A DNA stretch of 22,342 nucleotides. Origin: a virus. Shown here in pieces: positions 1-7,000 of this stretch. A model generated the notes under the pieces. It had not been told where the DNA came from. It searched no databases and saw nothing but the letters and a program-made list of their open reading frames with translations. Positions within the stretch are counted from its first letter, which is position 1. Each line of letters starts with the position of its first letter. The stretch lies in IMG/VR virus record IMGVR_UViG_3300024265_000217, positions 1 through 22,342 of that record, one strand, 5' to 3'. A program made the position numbers and the translations under genes.

Positions 1-219
1 CACTTTCACAAATTTGATTTTAGTTACCCGAGAGAGATACACATGATACAGGGTGGTTGCACCGAAGATCAAACCCCCTTCATGCGGAAGAGGAAATTGC
101 AAGCCATGATAGGTGGCGTTATCCTCTGGGTGAAGCAAGCGGAGAACGGTGTCATCCGTAGCGTTAAAGTCGAATGGATGCCGTACTACGATAAAAAATT
201 CTATGCTTATAGGTGGTGA
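1..219 (+). CDS. Hypothetical protein, C-terminal part (cut by window edge)
   Basis: Frame 1 is open from the first base to a TGA at 217-219, giving up to 72 residues. The stop lies inside the ribosome-binding site (AGGTGGTGA) of the next gene, the same tight coupling seen through the rest of this operon, which supports a real gene. The tail is rich in aromatic and basic residues and ends KKFYAYRW; a hydrophobic stretch (IGGVILWV) sits near its middle. I do not recognise the family. The start is uncertain: the gene may enter from the left, or begin at ATG 43 behind a weak GAGAGAG, or at ATG 106. A competing frame opening at 149 belongs to the next gene, whose better start is 224. Confidence 0.55.
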   Translation, partial: HFHKFDFSYPREIHMIQGGCTEDQTPFMRKRKLQAMIGGVILWVKQAENGVIRSVKVEWMPYYDKKFYAYRW

Positions 220-223
220 CAAG

Positions 224-541
224 ATGCGTTTAGTAATCGTTGAATGGGAGGATATCGTGGGCGCTGTCCATGAAGCAATTCCCCACCATGAACATGATCT
301 AAAAAAGTACGAACTGATCAAGCAGACAACCGGGTTCCTGGTTGAGTTTGCCAAGCACTATGTTGTAGTGACGGACTACGATGTGACCCACGCTGGGGAT
401 GGGTACTGTCATAATGACTTTACGATCATACCCAAGGGAGCGGTTCGTAGTGTACATGACTTGTACACGGCAGACAAGATGGAAGATAGACCCCTGTATG
501 ATAGGGACTTACCAACCGATGACACGGTGGCGCGGGACTGA
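224..541 (+). CDS. Hypothetical phage protein, small beta-rich fold
   Basis: The gene encodes 105 residues. ATG 224 is chosen because AGGTGG (211-216) sits 7 bases upstream; the frame stays open back to 149, but that would overlap the preceding gene by 70 bases and has no clear ribosome site. The middle of the protein alternates hydrophobic strands (GFLVEF, HYVVVTDYDV, DFTIIPKGAV). This resembles the small all-beta, SH3-like hypothetical proteins common in phages, in which a 'change of context' strand pair ends in an I-P-K/R-G motif; that link is an inference from layout, not a recognised family. The C-terminal 30 residues are acidic and probably disordered. The stop overlaps the next start by one base (TGATG). 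Confidence 0.75.
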   Translation: MRLVIVEWEDIVGAVHEAIPHHEHDLKKYELIKQTTGFLVEFAKHYVVVTDYDVTHAGDGYCHNDFTIIPKGAVRSVHDLYTADKMEDRPLYDRDLPTDDTVARD

Positions 542-795
542 TGACACTAAACAAGACACTGCAAAGAGAGAATGACCGGCTCAAAAAGGACTTGGAAGAC
601 ATGCGAGATAGCGATATCTTGACGTTCTTGTGGAGCTGGGATATGTTCCAAGAGAACCGGCTCCTATGGGAGCTTATCGAGGGAATGATCTGTTCGGTCA
701 ATACCAAGGGGTGGCCAAAGAAAGACTTGAAAGATTTCCCAATCAACAGAATGGATGGTTTACCATCCGCAGACGATGGCTGGCCGGAGGGATGA
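541..795 (+). CDS. Hypothetical protein with N-terminal coiled coil
   Basis: 84 residues. The start overlaps the upstream stop by one base (TGATG), so translation is probably coupled. Residues 1-25 are strongly charged and heptad-like (KTLQRENDRLKKDLEDM), suggesting a short coiled coil. The middle is Trp-rich (FLWSWDMF, NRLLWELI), and the tail is polar with two more Trp. There is no signal peptide or membrane segment. No family is recognised; small helical proteins of this kind are frequent in phage early operons. The stop lies within the start region of the SLOG-like gene that follows. Confidence 0.65.
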   Translation: MTLNKTLQRENDRLKKDLEDMRDSDILTFLWSWDMFQENRLLWELIEGMICSVNTKGWPKKDLKDFPINRMDGLPSADDGWPEG

Positions 796-797
796 GC

Positions 798-1175
798 ATG
801 AAACCAGTAAAATCATACCGTCTAGCAGTAGTAGGCAGTCGGTCGTTCCACGACTATGAGTTGATGGAATATGAGATCGACCGCATCGTCAAGCGGGAAC
901 ATAAGCCCGGGACAATTTTCACTATAGTCTCCGGTGGAGCGCGGGGCGCTGACAAGTTGGCGAAAGACTATGCCGAGTGGCACCCGGTTGCTTACAAGGA
1001 GTTCAAGCCTGACTGGAAGACCCACGGCAAGAAGGCCGGGATACTGCGGAACATTGTGGTCGTGGAGTACAGTAATGCGGTGCTCTCTTTCTGGAACGGG
1101 AAGTCAAAGGGCACCAAGCATACGATGGGCTACGCTCAGTACAAGAAAAAATGGTTAAGGGTGGTGAGGTTCTAA
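798..1175 (+). CDS. SLOG-family (DUF2493/YspA-like) protein
   Basis: A 125-residue Rossmann-like protein. It begins with a beta strand and glycine turn (RLAVVGSRSF, residues 8-17), followed by a second strand with SGGARGAD (45-52), the typical nucleotide-binding motif of DUF2493 and related SLOG proteins. Then come DWKTHGKKAGILRN (72-85) and a strand into FWNGKSKGT (99-107). SLOG domains bind nucleotides or nucleotide-derived ligands and are found in cytokinin-activating LOG enzymes, DprA and some defence proteins; what this phage copy binds is not known. ATG 798 is preferred over ATG 792 because GGAGG (786-790) is 7 bases from it and only 1 from 792. The length is normal for stand-alone phage members. 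Confidence 0.85.
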   Translation: MKPVKSYRLAVVGSRSFHDYELMEYEIDRIVKREHKPGTIFTIVSGGARGADKLAKDYAEWHPVAYKEFKPDWKTHGKKAGILRNIVVVEYSNAVLSFWNGKSKGTKHTMGYAQYKKKWLRVVRF

Positions 1176-1471
1176 TGGTAGATCAGAAAACACCACGCCA
1201 CATTTATGATGAGGCGATAGAGCAAGCGTTCCGGCGGGTACCGCAATCGAAGTGGCCCGCTCTTCTAAAGATCACCGAGAAGGCAAAGGAAGAGCTGGAC
1301 GTGGCGGAGGAAGAGATACGGGCAAACAGCTTTGAGCTGGGCCGAAGTGCTGGTTATGAGACCGGGTACGAGCACGGCTACAAGGACGGACATACCGACC
1401 GGCTCACTGCCGAGCAGTGGGAAGCCGACCCGCGGAGTGACAAAATCAAATTGGAGGAGTTGACAGAGTGA
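1175..1471 (+). CDS. Hypothetical helical protein with GY-repeat
   Basis: 98 residues starting at ATG 1175, which overlaps the stop of the SLOG gene (TAATG) and follows a GGTGAGG ribosome site. Residues about 10-60 are helical and highly charged (ITEKAKEELDVAEEEI). A glycine-tyrosine spaced stretch follows at about 63-80 (GRSAGYETGYEHGYKDGH), where G and Y recur every four residues. The C-terminus is acidic. No family is recognised. The GYxxGYxxGY pattern is seen at low complexity in several phage and plasmid proteins and may form a flexible or amphipathic helical segment. It is coupled to the next gene through a TGATG overlap. Confidence 0.7.
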   Translation: MVDQKTPRHIYDEAIEQAFRRVPQSKWPALLKITEKAKEELDVAEEEIRANSFELGRSAGYETGYEHGYKDGHTDRLTAEQWEADPRSDKIKLEELTE

Positions 1472-1827
1472 TGTTTGGACTCAGGAAAAAAGTAACTAAA
1501 ATAGATAAAATAGAAATGAAGTTTGAACACAAAATCAGTATGCAGGAGCGGACGATAGCGGCAGAGCAAGCTTATGCTGTACGAACCACTGAGCGAGTAA
1601 AGCAATTGGAGCACCAGGTAGTCGAGCTGGTACAGGCGCTCGAATGGCATGTAGGCTCCAATCTGGAGATCATAGTCGCCGAAGAGAAGATCATTAAACT
1701 CAAATTGGCGGAACGCAGACAGAGACTTGCTGAGAATGGCGAAGCCGGGACAGTACAAGAACAGATGGAAGGAATGGTTGTGCATGGCGAAGAACCAGAA
1801 GATGTACGAGACAAAGGTTGCAGTTAA
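1471..1827 (+). CDS. Hypothetical coiled-coil protein
   Basis: 118 residues from ATG 1471 (a GTG one codon earlier at 1468 is the alternative; GGAGGAG lies at 1453-1459). Nearly the whole chain to about residue 92 is predicted-looking helix with heptad spacing (RTIAAEQAYAVRTTERVKQL, then HQVVELVQALEWHV), giving a long coiled coil. The final 25 residues are Glu/Gly-rich and look disordered. No enzymatic motif, signal or membrane segment. The last 44 bases overlap the next gene in another frame, so the exact end of functional sequence is less secure. Its job may be oligomerisation or scaffolding, but this is not shown by the sequence. Confidence 0.65.
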   Translation: MFGLRKKVTKIDKIEMKFEHKISMQERTIAAEQAYAVRTTERVKQLEHQVVELVQALEWHVGSNLEIIVAEEKIIKLKLAERRQRLAENGEAGTVQEQMEGMVVHGEEPEDVRDKGCS

Positions 1828-1963
1828 GAGGTGCCACTGCTCGCATAGGGGTCAAGACAAGATGTACGGCAAGGGTCGGCGGCTCCACAACCGCACCAAC
1901 CAGAATGCCGCTAGCCACCTACGCGGCTGGCGTTGTACCATCTGTGGAGAGGAGAAGAGCTGA
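1784..1963 (+). CDS. Small Cys-rich, zinc-ribbon-like protein
   Basis: 59 residues if translation starts at ATG 1784, which has GGAAGGA (1767-1773) 10 bases upstream. The frame is open further back, with possible starts at 1727 (TTG) and 1736 (ATG), but these lack a good ribosome site and increase the overlap with the preceding gene. The protein is very basic. It carries a CxC pair with a nearby His (RCHCSH) and, about 30 residues later, CTICGEE, a CxxCG knuckle, so it could hold one zinc ion. No specific family is recognised. It is the first of four consecutive tiny Cys-rich proteins and overlaps the next start by one base. Confidence 0.6.
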   Translation: MAKNQKMYETKVAVKRCHCSHRGQDKMYGKGRRLHNRTNQNAASHLRGWRCTICGEEKS

Positions 1964-2199
1964 TGTTTCGGAAACAGGAGAGAGAAGTTACCGAAGGTAT
2001 GTTACTAAGGGATACCCTCCGGCACAAGGACACCACCATCACGGTGCAAAGTCCAACTGGTCGGCGCTGGACATTCTGTAATGACACGGCAGCTGAGTGT
2101 GCGGTACAGATACAGAGTATCAGTGTTACCGAAAGCAAGGACAAGCGGGACATCCTGACCAGATTTGCGGTCAGGGCGACCAATGGGAGGACAGGATGA
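1963..2199 (+). CDS. Hypothetical protein
   Basis: 78 residues from ATG 1963, coupled to the upstream stop (TGATG) and preceded by GGAGAGGAGAAG. The chain is polar and alternating, with likely beta strands (TTITVQSP, AVQIQSISV, TRFAVRAT). It has two Cys residues (near 49 and 56) but no paired metal-binding knuckle. No family is recognised, and no signal or membrane segment is present. A small beta-sheet domain is the best guess. The start codon of the following gene lies within its last codons (ATGA overlap). Confidence 0.65.
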   Translation: MFRKQEREVTEGMLLRDTLRHKDTTITVQSPTGRRWTFCNDTAAECAVQIQSISVTESKDKRDILTRFAVRATNGRTG

Positions 2200-2366
2200 G
2201 CGAGCAAACGTTTAGCAATAAGCCCCCTCGCCCGCCGAAGGGTAGCTGGAAGAAAGGCATCCCCTTCTGCACCAAGCGAGGGCACCATGACTACAAAGAT
2301 GTGGGCGTGAATAAGGTCTGTAAGGACTGTGGATTCACGGTCAAAGGAAAGGAGATCAAGGAATGA
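2196..2366 (+). CDS. Small Cys/His zinc-finger-like protein
   Basis: 56 residues from ATG 2196, with GGGAGG at 2185-2190 five bases upstream and an ATGA overlap with the previous gene. The N-terminal 25 residues are Pro/Lys-rich (NKPPRPPKGSWKKG). The rest holds a Cys followed by two His (FCTKRGHHDY) and then a CxxCG knuckle (VCKDCGFTVKG), a pattern that fits a single treble-clef or zinc-ribbon unit. Such proteins in phages are usually of unknown function and may bind nucleic acid or a host protein. It is longer in the N-terminus than needed for the finger alone. Confidence 0.65.
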   Translation: MSEQTFSNKPPRPPKGSWKKGIPFCTKRGHHDYKDVGVNKVCKDCGFTVKGKEIKE

Positions 2367-2542
2367 GGGTACTATGTGACCAATATAACTGCCATTGGCA
2401 CCTGGATGGCGTTTGTCAAGCCGATGAGGTTGAGTTGGTAGAGGCACCTGGCGGTTTCTGGATGAGTTGCAGAACCAAGATGGGTATTCGCTGGGAGGCG
2501 AGTGACGGTGAAGGCATGGATAAGACGGCTACTGGGCATTAA
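2363..2542 (+). CDS. Small Cys-rich protein, DUF1540-like
   Basis: 59 residues: ATG 2363 overlaps the previous stop (ATGA) and follows AAAGGAG at 2348-2354. The N-terminal half has four Cys spaced C5-x4-C10-x7-C18-x17-C36 (starting LCDQYNCHWHLDGVC), with a hydrophobic strand (EVELVE) before the last Cys. This spacing and the N-C-x-x-x-x-D-G-x-C core resemble DUF1540 proteins, small presumed metal-binding proteins of Firmicutes and their phages; the assignment is by eye. The C-terminal 20 residues overlap the next gene and may be unstructured. Tight coupling on both sides supports it being real although it is short. Confidence 0.6.
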   Translation: MRVLCDQYNCHWHLDGVCQADEVELVEAPGGFWMSCRTKMGIRWEASDGEGMDKTATGH

Positions 2543-2738
2543 AACGTCCACCGAGATTATCATGGAAATGGACATGGGCAAGGTCATGGCCGACGCCATG
2601 GATAGGGCTTGGCGAGGGACAAAGGAAATCAGTCCGCCCAAGCATGTTTGTGGTAAGCAAGGATTCGGTATTGGCCCCGATGGTTGGAAAGATATCTGCC
2701 TTGCTTGTGAAGATGATAAGAAAGAGAGGGGTTTCTAA
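2508..2738 (+). CDS. Small protein with C-terminal Cys motif
   Basis: 76 residues if GTG 2508 is used, which lies 9 bases after GGGAGG (2493-2498); GTG 2502 is the in-frame alternative but is only 3 bases from the ribosome site. It overlaps the preceding gene by 35 bases. The N-terminus is basic (KAWIRRLLGIK), the middle is an amphipathic helix with many Met (EIIMEMDMGKVMADAMDRAW), and the C-terminus has HVCGKQ followed 15 residues later by CLACEDD. Three Cys and one His could bind one zinc. No family is recognised. Confidence 0.6.
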   Translation: MKAWIRRLLGIKTSTEIIMEMDMGKVMADAMDRAWRGTKEISPPKHVCGKQGFGIGPDGWKDICLACEDDKKERGF

Positions 2739-2739
2739 G

Positions 2740-3162
2740 ATGGGGAAAAGAAATAAGCAGGGCATGACCAGAGGAGCGCAAAATAAAGCAGCGGGGAACA
2801 GAGCGGAACGGGTTGCTTGTCGCTGGGCACTCAAGTATACAAGCGGACTCCATGATGCCGTCAAAGATATAGCCACCCCCACGGGGCGCGTCGGTAACTA
2901 CGCCAACTTGGAGATCGACGGTGTGTTCAAAGAATACAGCTTAGAGTCCAAATCGCACAAAAGACTCCCTGAATGGCTACGCTATGGTATCGTAGAACAA
3001 GCTGTGGCAGCGTCTAAGAGGTTTAAGAACCACCCCCTGGTGGTGCTGTACTCCAAAACGCTCCCAGTGGACTACAGGGTGTGGCACATGATTACGCCGG
3101 AGCGCCACGCGGAGCTTTTGAAGTGTGAAAAATACTGCAAACAACAGGGGATAATAAAATGA
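2740..3162 (+). CDS. Probable PD-(D/E)XK superfamily nuclease (resolvase-like)
   Basis: 140 residues from ATG 2740, just after the previous stop, with GAGAGGG as ribosome site. The core fits the PD-(D/E)XK fold: a helix with a conserved-looking Glu (GNRAERVAC, E23), then a strand with LEID (D60), a strand with SLESKSH (E69-x-K71), and a helix with Q87 (VEQAVAAS), followed by a strand LVVLYS (100-105). In this superfamily the D, E and K residues bind metal and cut DNA or RNA, and the spacing is close to that of Holliday-junction-resolvase-type members. The N-terminus is basic. It may act in phage DNA processing, but the substrate is not shown. The ATG of a 12-codon frame overlaps its stop. Confidence 0.6.
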   Translation: MGKRNKQGMTRGAQNKAAGNRAERVACRWALKYTSGLHDAVKDIATPTGRVGNYANLEIDGVFKEYSLESKSHKRLPEWLRYGIVEQAVAASKRFKNHPLVVLYSKTLPVDYRVWHMITPERHAELLKCEKYCKQQGIIK

Positions 3163-3189
3163 ACGCTCTGATTCATAAGTTGGGAATGG

Positions 3190-3588
3190 ATGATTGACAT
3201 GTCAACTCACCACTATATATCGCTGATCAAACTAAGGGGAAGAGACAATGGCCTCTCCCTCTATTTTGAGGAGGTAATGATTGACCTTCGAGTAATCCCG
3301 TACCGAACGGCGGAAGACATGGAAAATCCGCCCCGCGGTATGTTTCTCCACGGCCCCCAGCTGGGAGAGTGGAACGGTACCTTGGTAGTCCCCAATGGTG
3401 CTTATTTGCACAAGCACTTAGATCGCTACTTCTTAGAGACCGATCTCCACTATGGGGATATCTGTTTGGAGAAGGCAGAGATTGAGGAGGTCACTACCAA
3501 GCTCTGGTTCACTGGCTTAGGAGACCTTGCCTCGGTCGAGCTTGAAAAAGGGCTTAAGGAAGCGTTAGAACCCCATGGTATGTGGTAG
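3190..3588 (+). CDS. Hypothetical protein, last gene of plus-strand operon
   Basis: 132 residues from ATG 3190 (GGGA four bases upstream; ATG 3199 is an alternative). The sequence has mixed alpha/beta character: strands near the N-terminus (HYISLIKLRG, LSLYFEEVMIDLRVI), a Gly/Pro/Asn-rich centre (FLHGPQLGEWNGTLVVPNGA) and a charged helical C-terminus (VELEKGLKEALE). No signal peptide, membrane segment or known catalytic motif is visible and no family is recognised. It ends two bases before the stop codon of the convergent minus-strand block, so it closes the left operon. Confidence 0.65.
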   Translation: MIDMSTHHYISLIKLRGRDNGLSLYFEEVMIDLRVIPYRTAEDMENPPRGMFLHGPQLGEWNGTLVVPNGAYLHKHLDRYFLETDLHYGDICLEKAEIEEVTTKLWFTGLGDLASVELEKGLKEALEPHGMW

Positions 3589-3590
3589 GG

Positions 3591-3782
3591 TTAGTTAAGT
3601 GGGCGGTCGTCAATAAGTTCAGGGTCAACCTCATCTTCTCCCCCGTCAAGCATAAGATCAAGCATACAGAGGGCAACCATTTCAGTGAGGGTACTATCGA
3701 ACTTCTTCCGAGCAATATTACACGGCTGAGCAGCCGCATACATATCGAGCAATTTACTTCTAAGTTCCATAGACTTTGCCAT
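3591..3782 (-). CDS. Hypothetical protein, last gene of late operon
   Basis: 63 residues starting at 3782 with a good GAGGTGA ribosome site. The first 30 residues are basic and helical (MAKSMELRSKLLDMYAAAQP); a second hydrophobic helix follows (TEMVALCMLDLMLDG), and the C-terminus is acidic (GGEDEVDPELIDD). The hydrophobic helix is too Met/Asp-interrupted for a clear membrane segment. No family is recognised. It sits four bases downstream of the XhlA-like gene and might belong to the lysis module, or might be a small regulator; position alone cannot decide. Confidence 0.65.
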   Translation of the reverse strand: MAKSMELRSKLLDMYAAAQPCNIARKKFDSTLTEMVALCMLDLMLDGGEDEVDPELIDDRPLN

Positions 3783-3786
3783 AAGA

Positions 3787-3981
3787 TCACCTCAAGAAGT
3801 TTTGAATCAATATAGCCAGGGAGGTAAAAAGTGCTCCCATTATCCAGTTGCGTAAACCGTCCACCTTTTGTTCGATGTGAGGTAGGTGATTAGTTTTTAT
3901 CTCTTGGAGATCGCGCTCAACCGTCTTTTGAATTGCTTCAAGAGCAGCCACGCGCTCCTCAGTTGATATACCAGCCATCAT
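3787..3981 (-). CDS. XhlA-like membrane protein (holin-associated)
   Basis: 64 residues. Residues 6-43 form a charged heptad-type coiled coil (RVAALEAIQKTVERDLQEIK), and residues about 45-60 form one transmembrane helix (NWIMGALFTSLAILIQ) near the C-terminus, ending Asn-Phe-Leu-Arg. This layout, length and position just downstream of the tail fibre match the haemolysin XhlA family, which works with a holin to let endolysin through the membrane in Bacillus-type phages and prophages such as PBSX. Start codons at 3981 and 3978 are adjacent; GGGGTG lies just upstream. A possible promoter (3995-4024) precedes it. No endolysin is found next to it. Confidence 0.75.
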   Translation of the reverse strand: MMAGISTEERVAALEAIQKTVERDLQEIKTNHLPHIEQKVDGLRNWIMGALFTSLAILIQNFLR

Positions 3982-3994
3982 TTATCACCCCTAT

Positions 3995-4024
3995 ATTATA
4001 CACTATTATGCAGTCCTTTTCCAA
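3995..4024 (-). promoter_or_regulatory. Possible sigma-70-type promoter for the lysis genes
   Basis: On the minus strand, TTGGAA (4019-4024, four of six bases of the -35 consensus) and TATAAT (3995-4000, perfect -10) are separated by 18 bases. The -10 lies in the short gap between the fibre stop and the XhlA-like start and the -35 is inside the end of the fibre gene. The predicted start of transcription, about 3988, leaves room for the GGGGTG ribosome site. A perfect -10 in AT-rich sequence is common by chance, so this is only a candidate. Confidence 0.3.
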
Positions 4025-7000
4025 ATACTTACCGCTACCCACGGCTGGACATTCGCATGTCCCACATCACTACCTCCGAGCGGATGGTTGTGGGAACTCT
4101 CAGCGTTGTTGGTTGCTGTTTGAGCTACGTTGAACGCTGTTTGGGCTACGTTGCCAGCTGTCCGTCCGCCGACTGCCGCACATGTTTGGTAGTTGGTTTT
4201 ACACTCGTTAGCGCCGGTACCAGTGGTACCAAATGACAGATTGTAATGACTACTGCCACCATTCAGGACTAGGTACTTACCGTTTGGACTATAGATAAGC
4301 GCGGCATGTTGGTGAGTACCTTGCGGGTGGTCGTGGCTATTTTGTGCGTGGGTGTGACTGCTCTGGGTGTGGTTATGAGCATTTTGGCTATGGTTATGTG
4401 ACGAACCGCTCCCAGTGTTGCTCGATGGCAGATTGGTTATACCAAGTGTAACAGTCTCCGCACCGCCGGTATCTCCAAGGTCACCAAAGCTGCCACCATC
4501 AGGACAAACAAGCACTCGACCCTGCCCAAATAGTGCCCACGTCCCGAAGCCAAGCAGTGAGTTCGGGTTGCTTGTTGTATCAGCATTGAAATATAGTGAG
4601 CCAATCGGGTAAGCTGCCTCTGTCTTGTACTGCGGGTGGTCGTCGGGGTCGTTGAGATCGGCAAGCTCGCCGTGGTCGATCTGCGAACCGGCCCCGCCCG
4701 TATGTGCATGTTGTATCCAATCATAGAGCGACAGGCTCCAAGGGGTGACCACGCCGTCTTCATGGAGCATTGGGGCATCCATCCAGAACTCACCGGATGT
4801 GGTTTGGCCGGGTTTTCCTACATGCACTTCTATTATAACGGAGGTACAGTCATCAGTATTAAATGTGCCCGAAACGCCCCGCATCCATATTTGAGAGGTG
4901 CCGATGATCGGGCCGACAGTTGCCAGCAAAGCGCCGCCGTTGTCTTCTGGTTTGTAAACCTGTATGAGTGCGCCATATGCCGATAGTGCTTGTGCTTCAT
5001 AATATAGAGACAGAGAGTAATTGGTATTGGGCTTGACAAAAACTTCCTGATGTGCTTTGGCATCGGTAGCTCCCCCAGAGTTGTCACAATAGAATGACTT
5101 GGTGCCAAACTTATAGGTCGCCGAAGAGGATACTATATTGGCGCTGCCGGAACCACCAACCACCCAGTCACTTATGATCGGGGTACCCTCCGATTGGTAG
5201 CCCAGATTGAAACCTACCAGGGTGGGATTAGCAAAGCCATCATAGCTGGTCAGGTTCTCTCGTACCTGTATGTATCGGCGCAAGGGAACAACCTCAAAGT
5301 TGGTTGTCCAAGGAGACCAACTGCCTGTGCCGGTTGTAGAGCTACGGAATGTGGAAATTATTCCTGTCTCGCCTGGTTGAATAGTATTGTGCCTAAATGT
5401 CCAGTCATCCGGCGTAGCAGTCAAATCATTCTGCATAGTGATATAGCCCTCGCCGGACACCAGTAAGCGGTCGAGCATTATGACAGACTGCTCTGGGTTA
5501 GAAGTCGATGGGTCTACCCAGTAGTCTTGTTGTAACCTCAAAGTGTGGGACGTGAGAGGGTCTAGCCCTTTGATATGCTTAACGGTCTCTTGGTAATCAT
5601 CCGCCGACTCATAAAGGTTGATTGGTGACCCAACAACATCCTCGCCGTCCAGTATAACGTGTATGTTCCCTTGGTTCGGGCCTTTCTTTGTAATGATATC
5701 AACGCCGCGTCGTCCGGCTGGTATTGTGTAGTCAACATAGGGCTGGGTCTGGCCATAGGCGGAAACAACCGAAAAAGCATCCATAAGTAGCTGGCGACCA
5801 TTGAATGCGTTACCAAAGAAGCCTGCTTTTCCAGTTCGATCACCAACACCAGGGACAATAATAGACAAGCGTTTCGTCCAGTTGGCAGCATCAGTTGATG
5901 TGTAAGCAGTCACTAAATGGTGGTCATATTGTAGGCGCATGTAGTACCAGGTATTGTTGGAGAGTGAAAGATCGCCCGTTGCTTTGATGCTTTGGTTGCC
6001 ATTATTGAGAGTCATCGTTCCGTCGCCTACCCAGAAGCTTGTCGTCCAGTAGCTACCATCTTGGTTAGCATACCGGCGACCGATACCAAATGCGGTATTC
6101 GCCCAGTCGTTCGATCTGAACCGAGTAATCACAGCGCTCGAATCAAGCTCCGCAGAAGTGAACAAGCGATTGTACATGGCTCCAAAAACAATGCTAGACC
6201 CGGTATCACTTCTCACGTAGTTGTTATATATGCTGCACCGGTTCTTGGGCCAGGTTGGTAACCAGTTTAGCCAACTGCTCCCCAAGGGGCCGTTGCTACG
6301 GGAGAAATTGTCGGCTGCTCTCATTGCTATTGCTCGCTCAGCTTTCCGAGCAGAACCGCCCCAGTGACTTCCGTGGCTGTCCAAGCTCCAGCTCCCGACA
6401 TAGTTGAGATCACCGTCCTCGTTGTCCTGCACATCAATGGCGGTCGGTGGGTTGGTCAGCTGCACATCTTCACCGATCACTGAGCAGTTGGACAAGGCCA
6501 CTCGTTTCGGTTGTGGGTCACTTACATCATTCCACTCGGCGGCGGTGTCTGGTATCCAGTCGGTTGGTGGGACAACACCTTCCGTTTTCTCAAACGATGA
6601 ATTGACGATGGGGTTGATCGCGCCGGGCAAAACACCTCTGACTATGCCATCAGCTGATATACCGTCCGTGTCGATAAGAACTGACTCGTCGCCATCCTCA
6701 ATATAGATGGCCCCCTTACGGAATATGGCTATCCGTTGGTTCTCCTCGTTGGCGTTGAACTCCATATTGATTGCGGGGTCGGAGCTGTTTATGATCTTCA
6801 ACCCATCCTTGTCCAGTCGGACGTTATTGTCCTTGGTGGCAATTATGATCTCGTCGGCGTTAATCGTTCCAGTGCGTAGCTTGTCACCAGACAGGTCTTC
6901 GATCATTTCATTGGTGATCGAGGTATTGGCGATATAGTTACCCCCTTGTATCAGAGGTGGTGGTTGGTTCACTATTCCTACTATTCGGAGTTCGTCCGGC

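Noticed and set aside
1911-2447. 178-codon minus-strand frame under the small plus-strand genes
   Set aside because: It runs against five coupled genes with ribosome sites and has low-complexity Leu/Ser/Arg-rich composition.
3159-3197. 12-codon frame starting in ATGA overlap with the nuclease gene stop
   Set aside because: Too short to support as a gene; it may serve only to carry ribosomes to the next start, but nothing else shows this.
3560-3600. AACCC…GGGTT inverted repeat at the convergent junction
   Set aside because: Only five paired bases with a long loop and no T-run, so not a credible terminator.
3582-3815. 77-codon plus-strand frame crossing into the minus-strand block
   Set aside because: It is antisense to the 63-residue gene, which has a better ribosome site, and shows no recognisable features.
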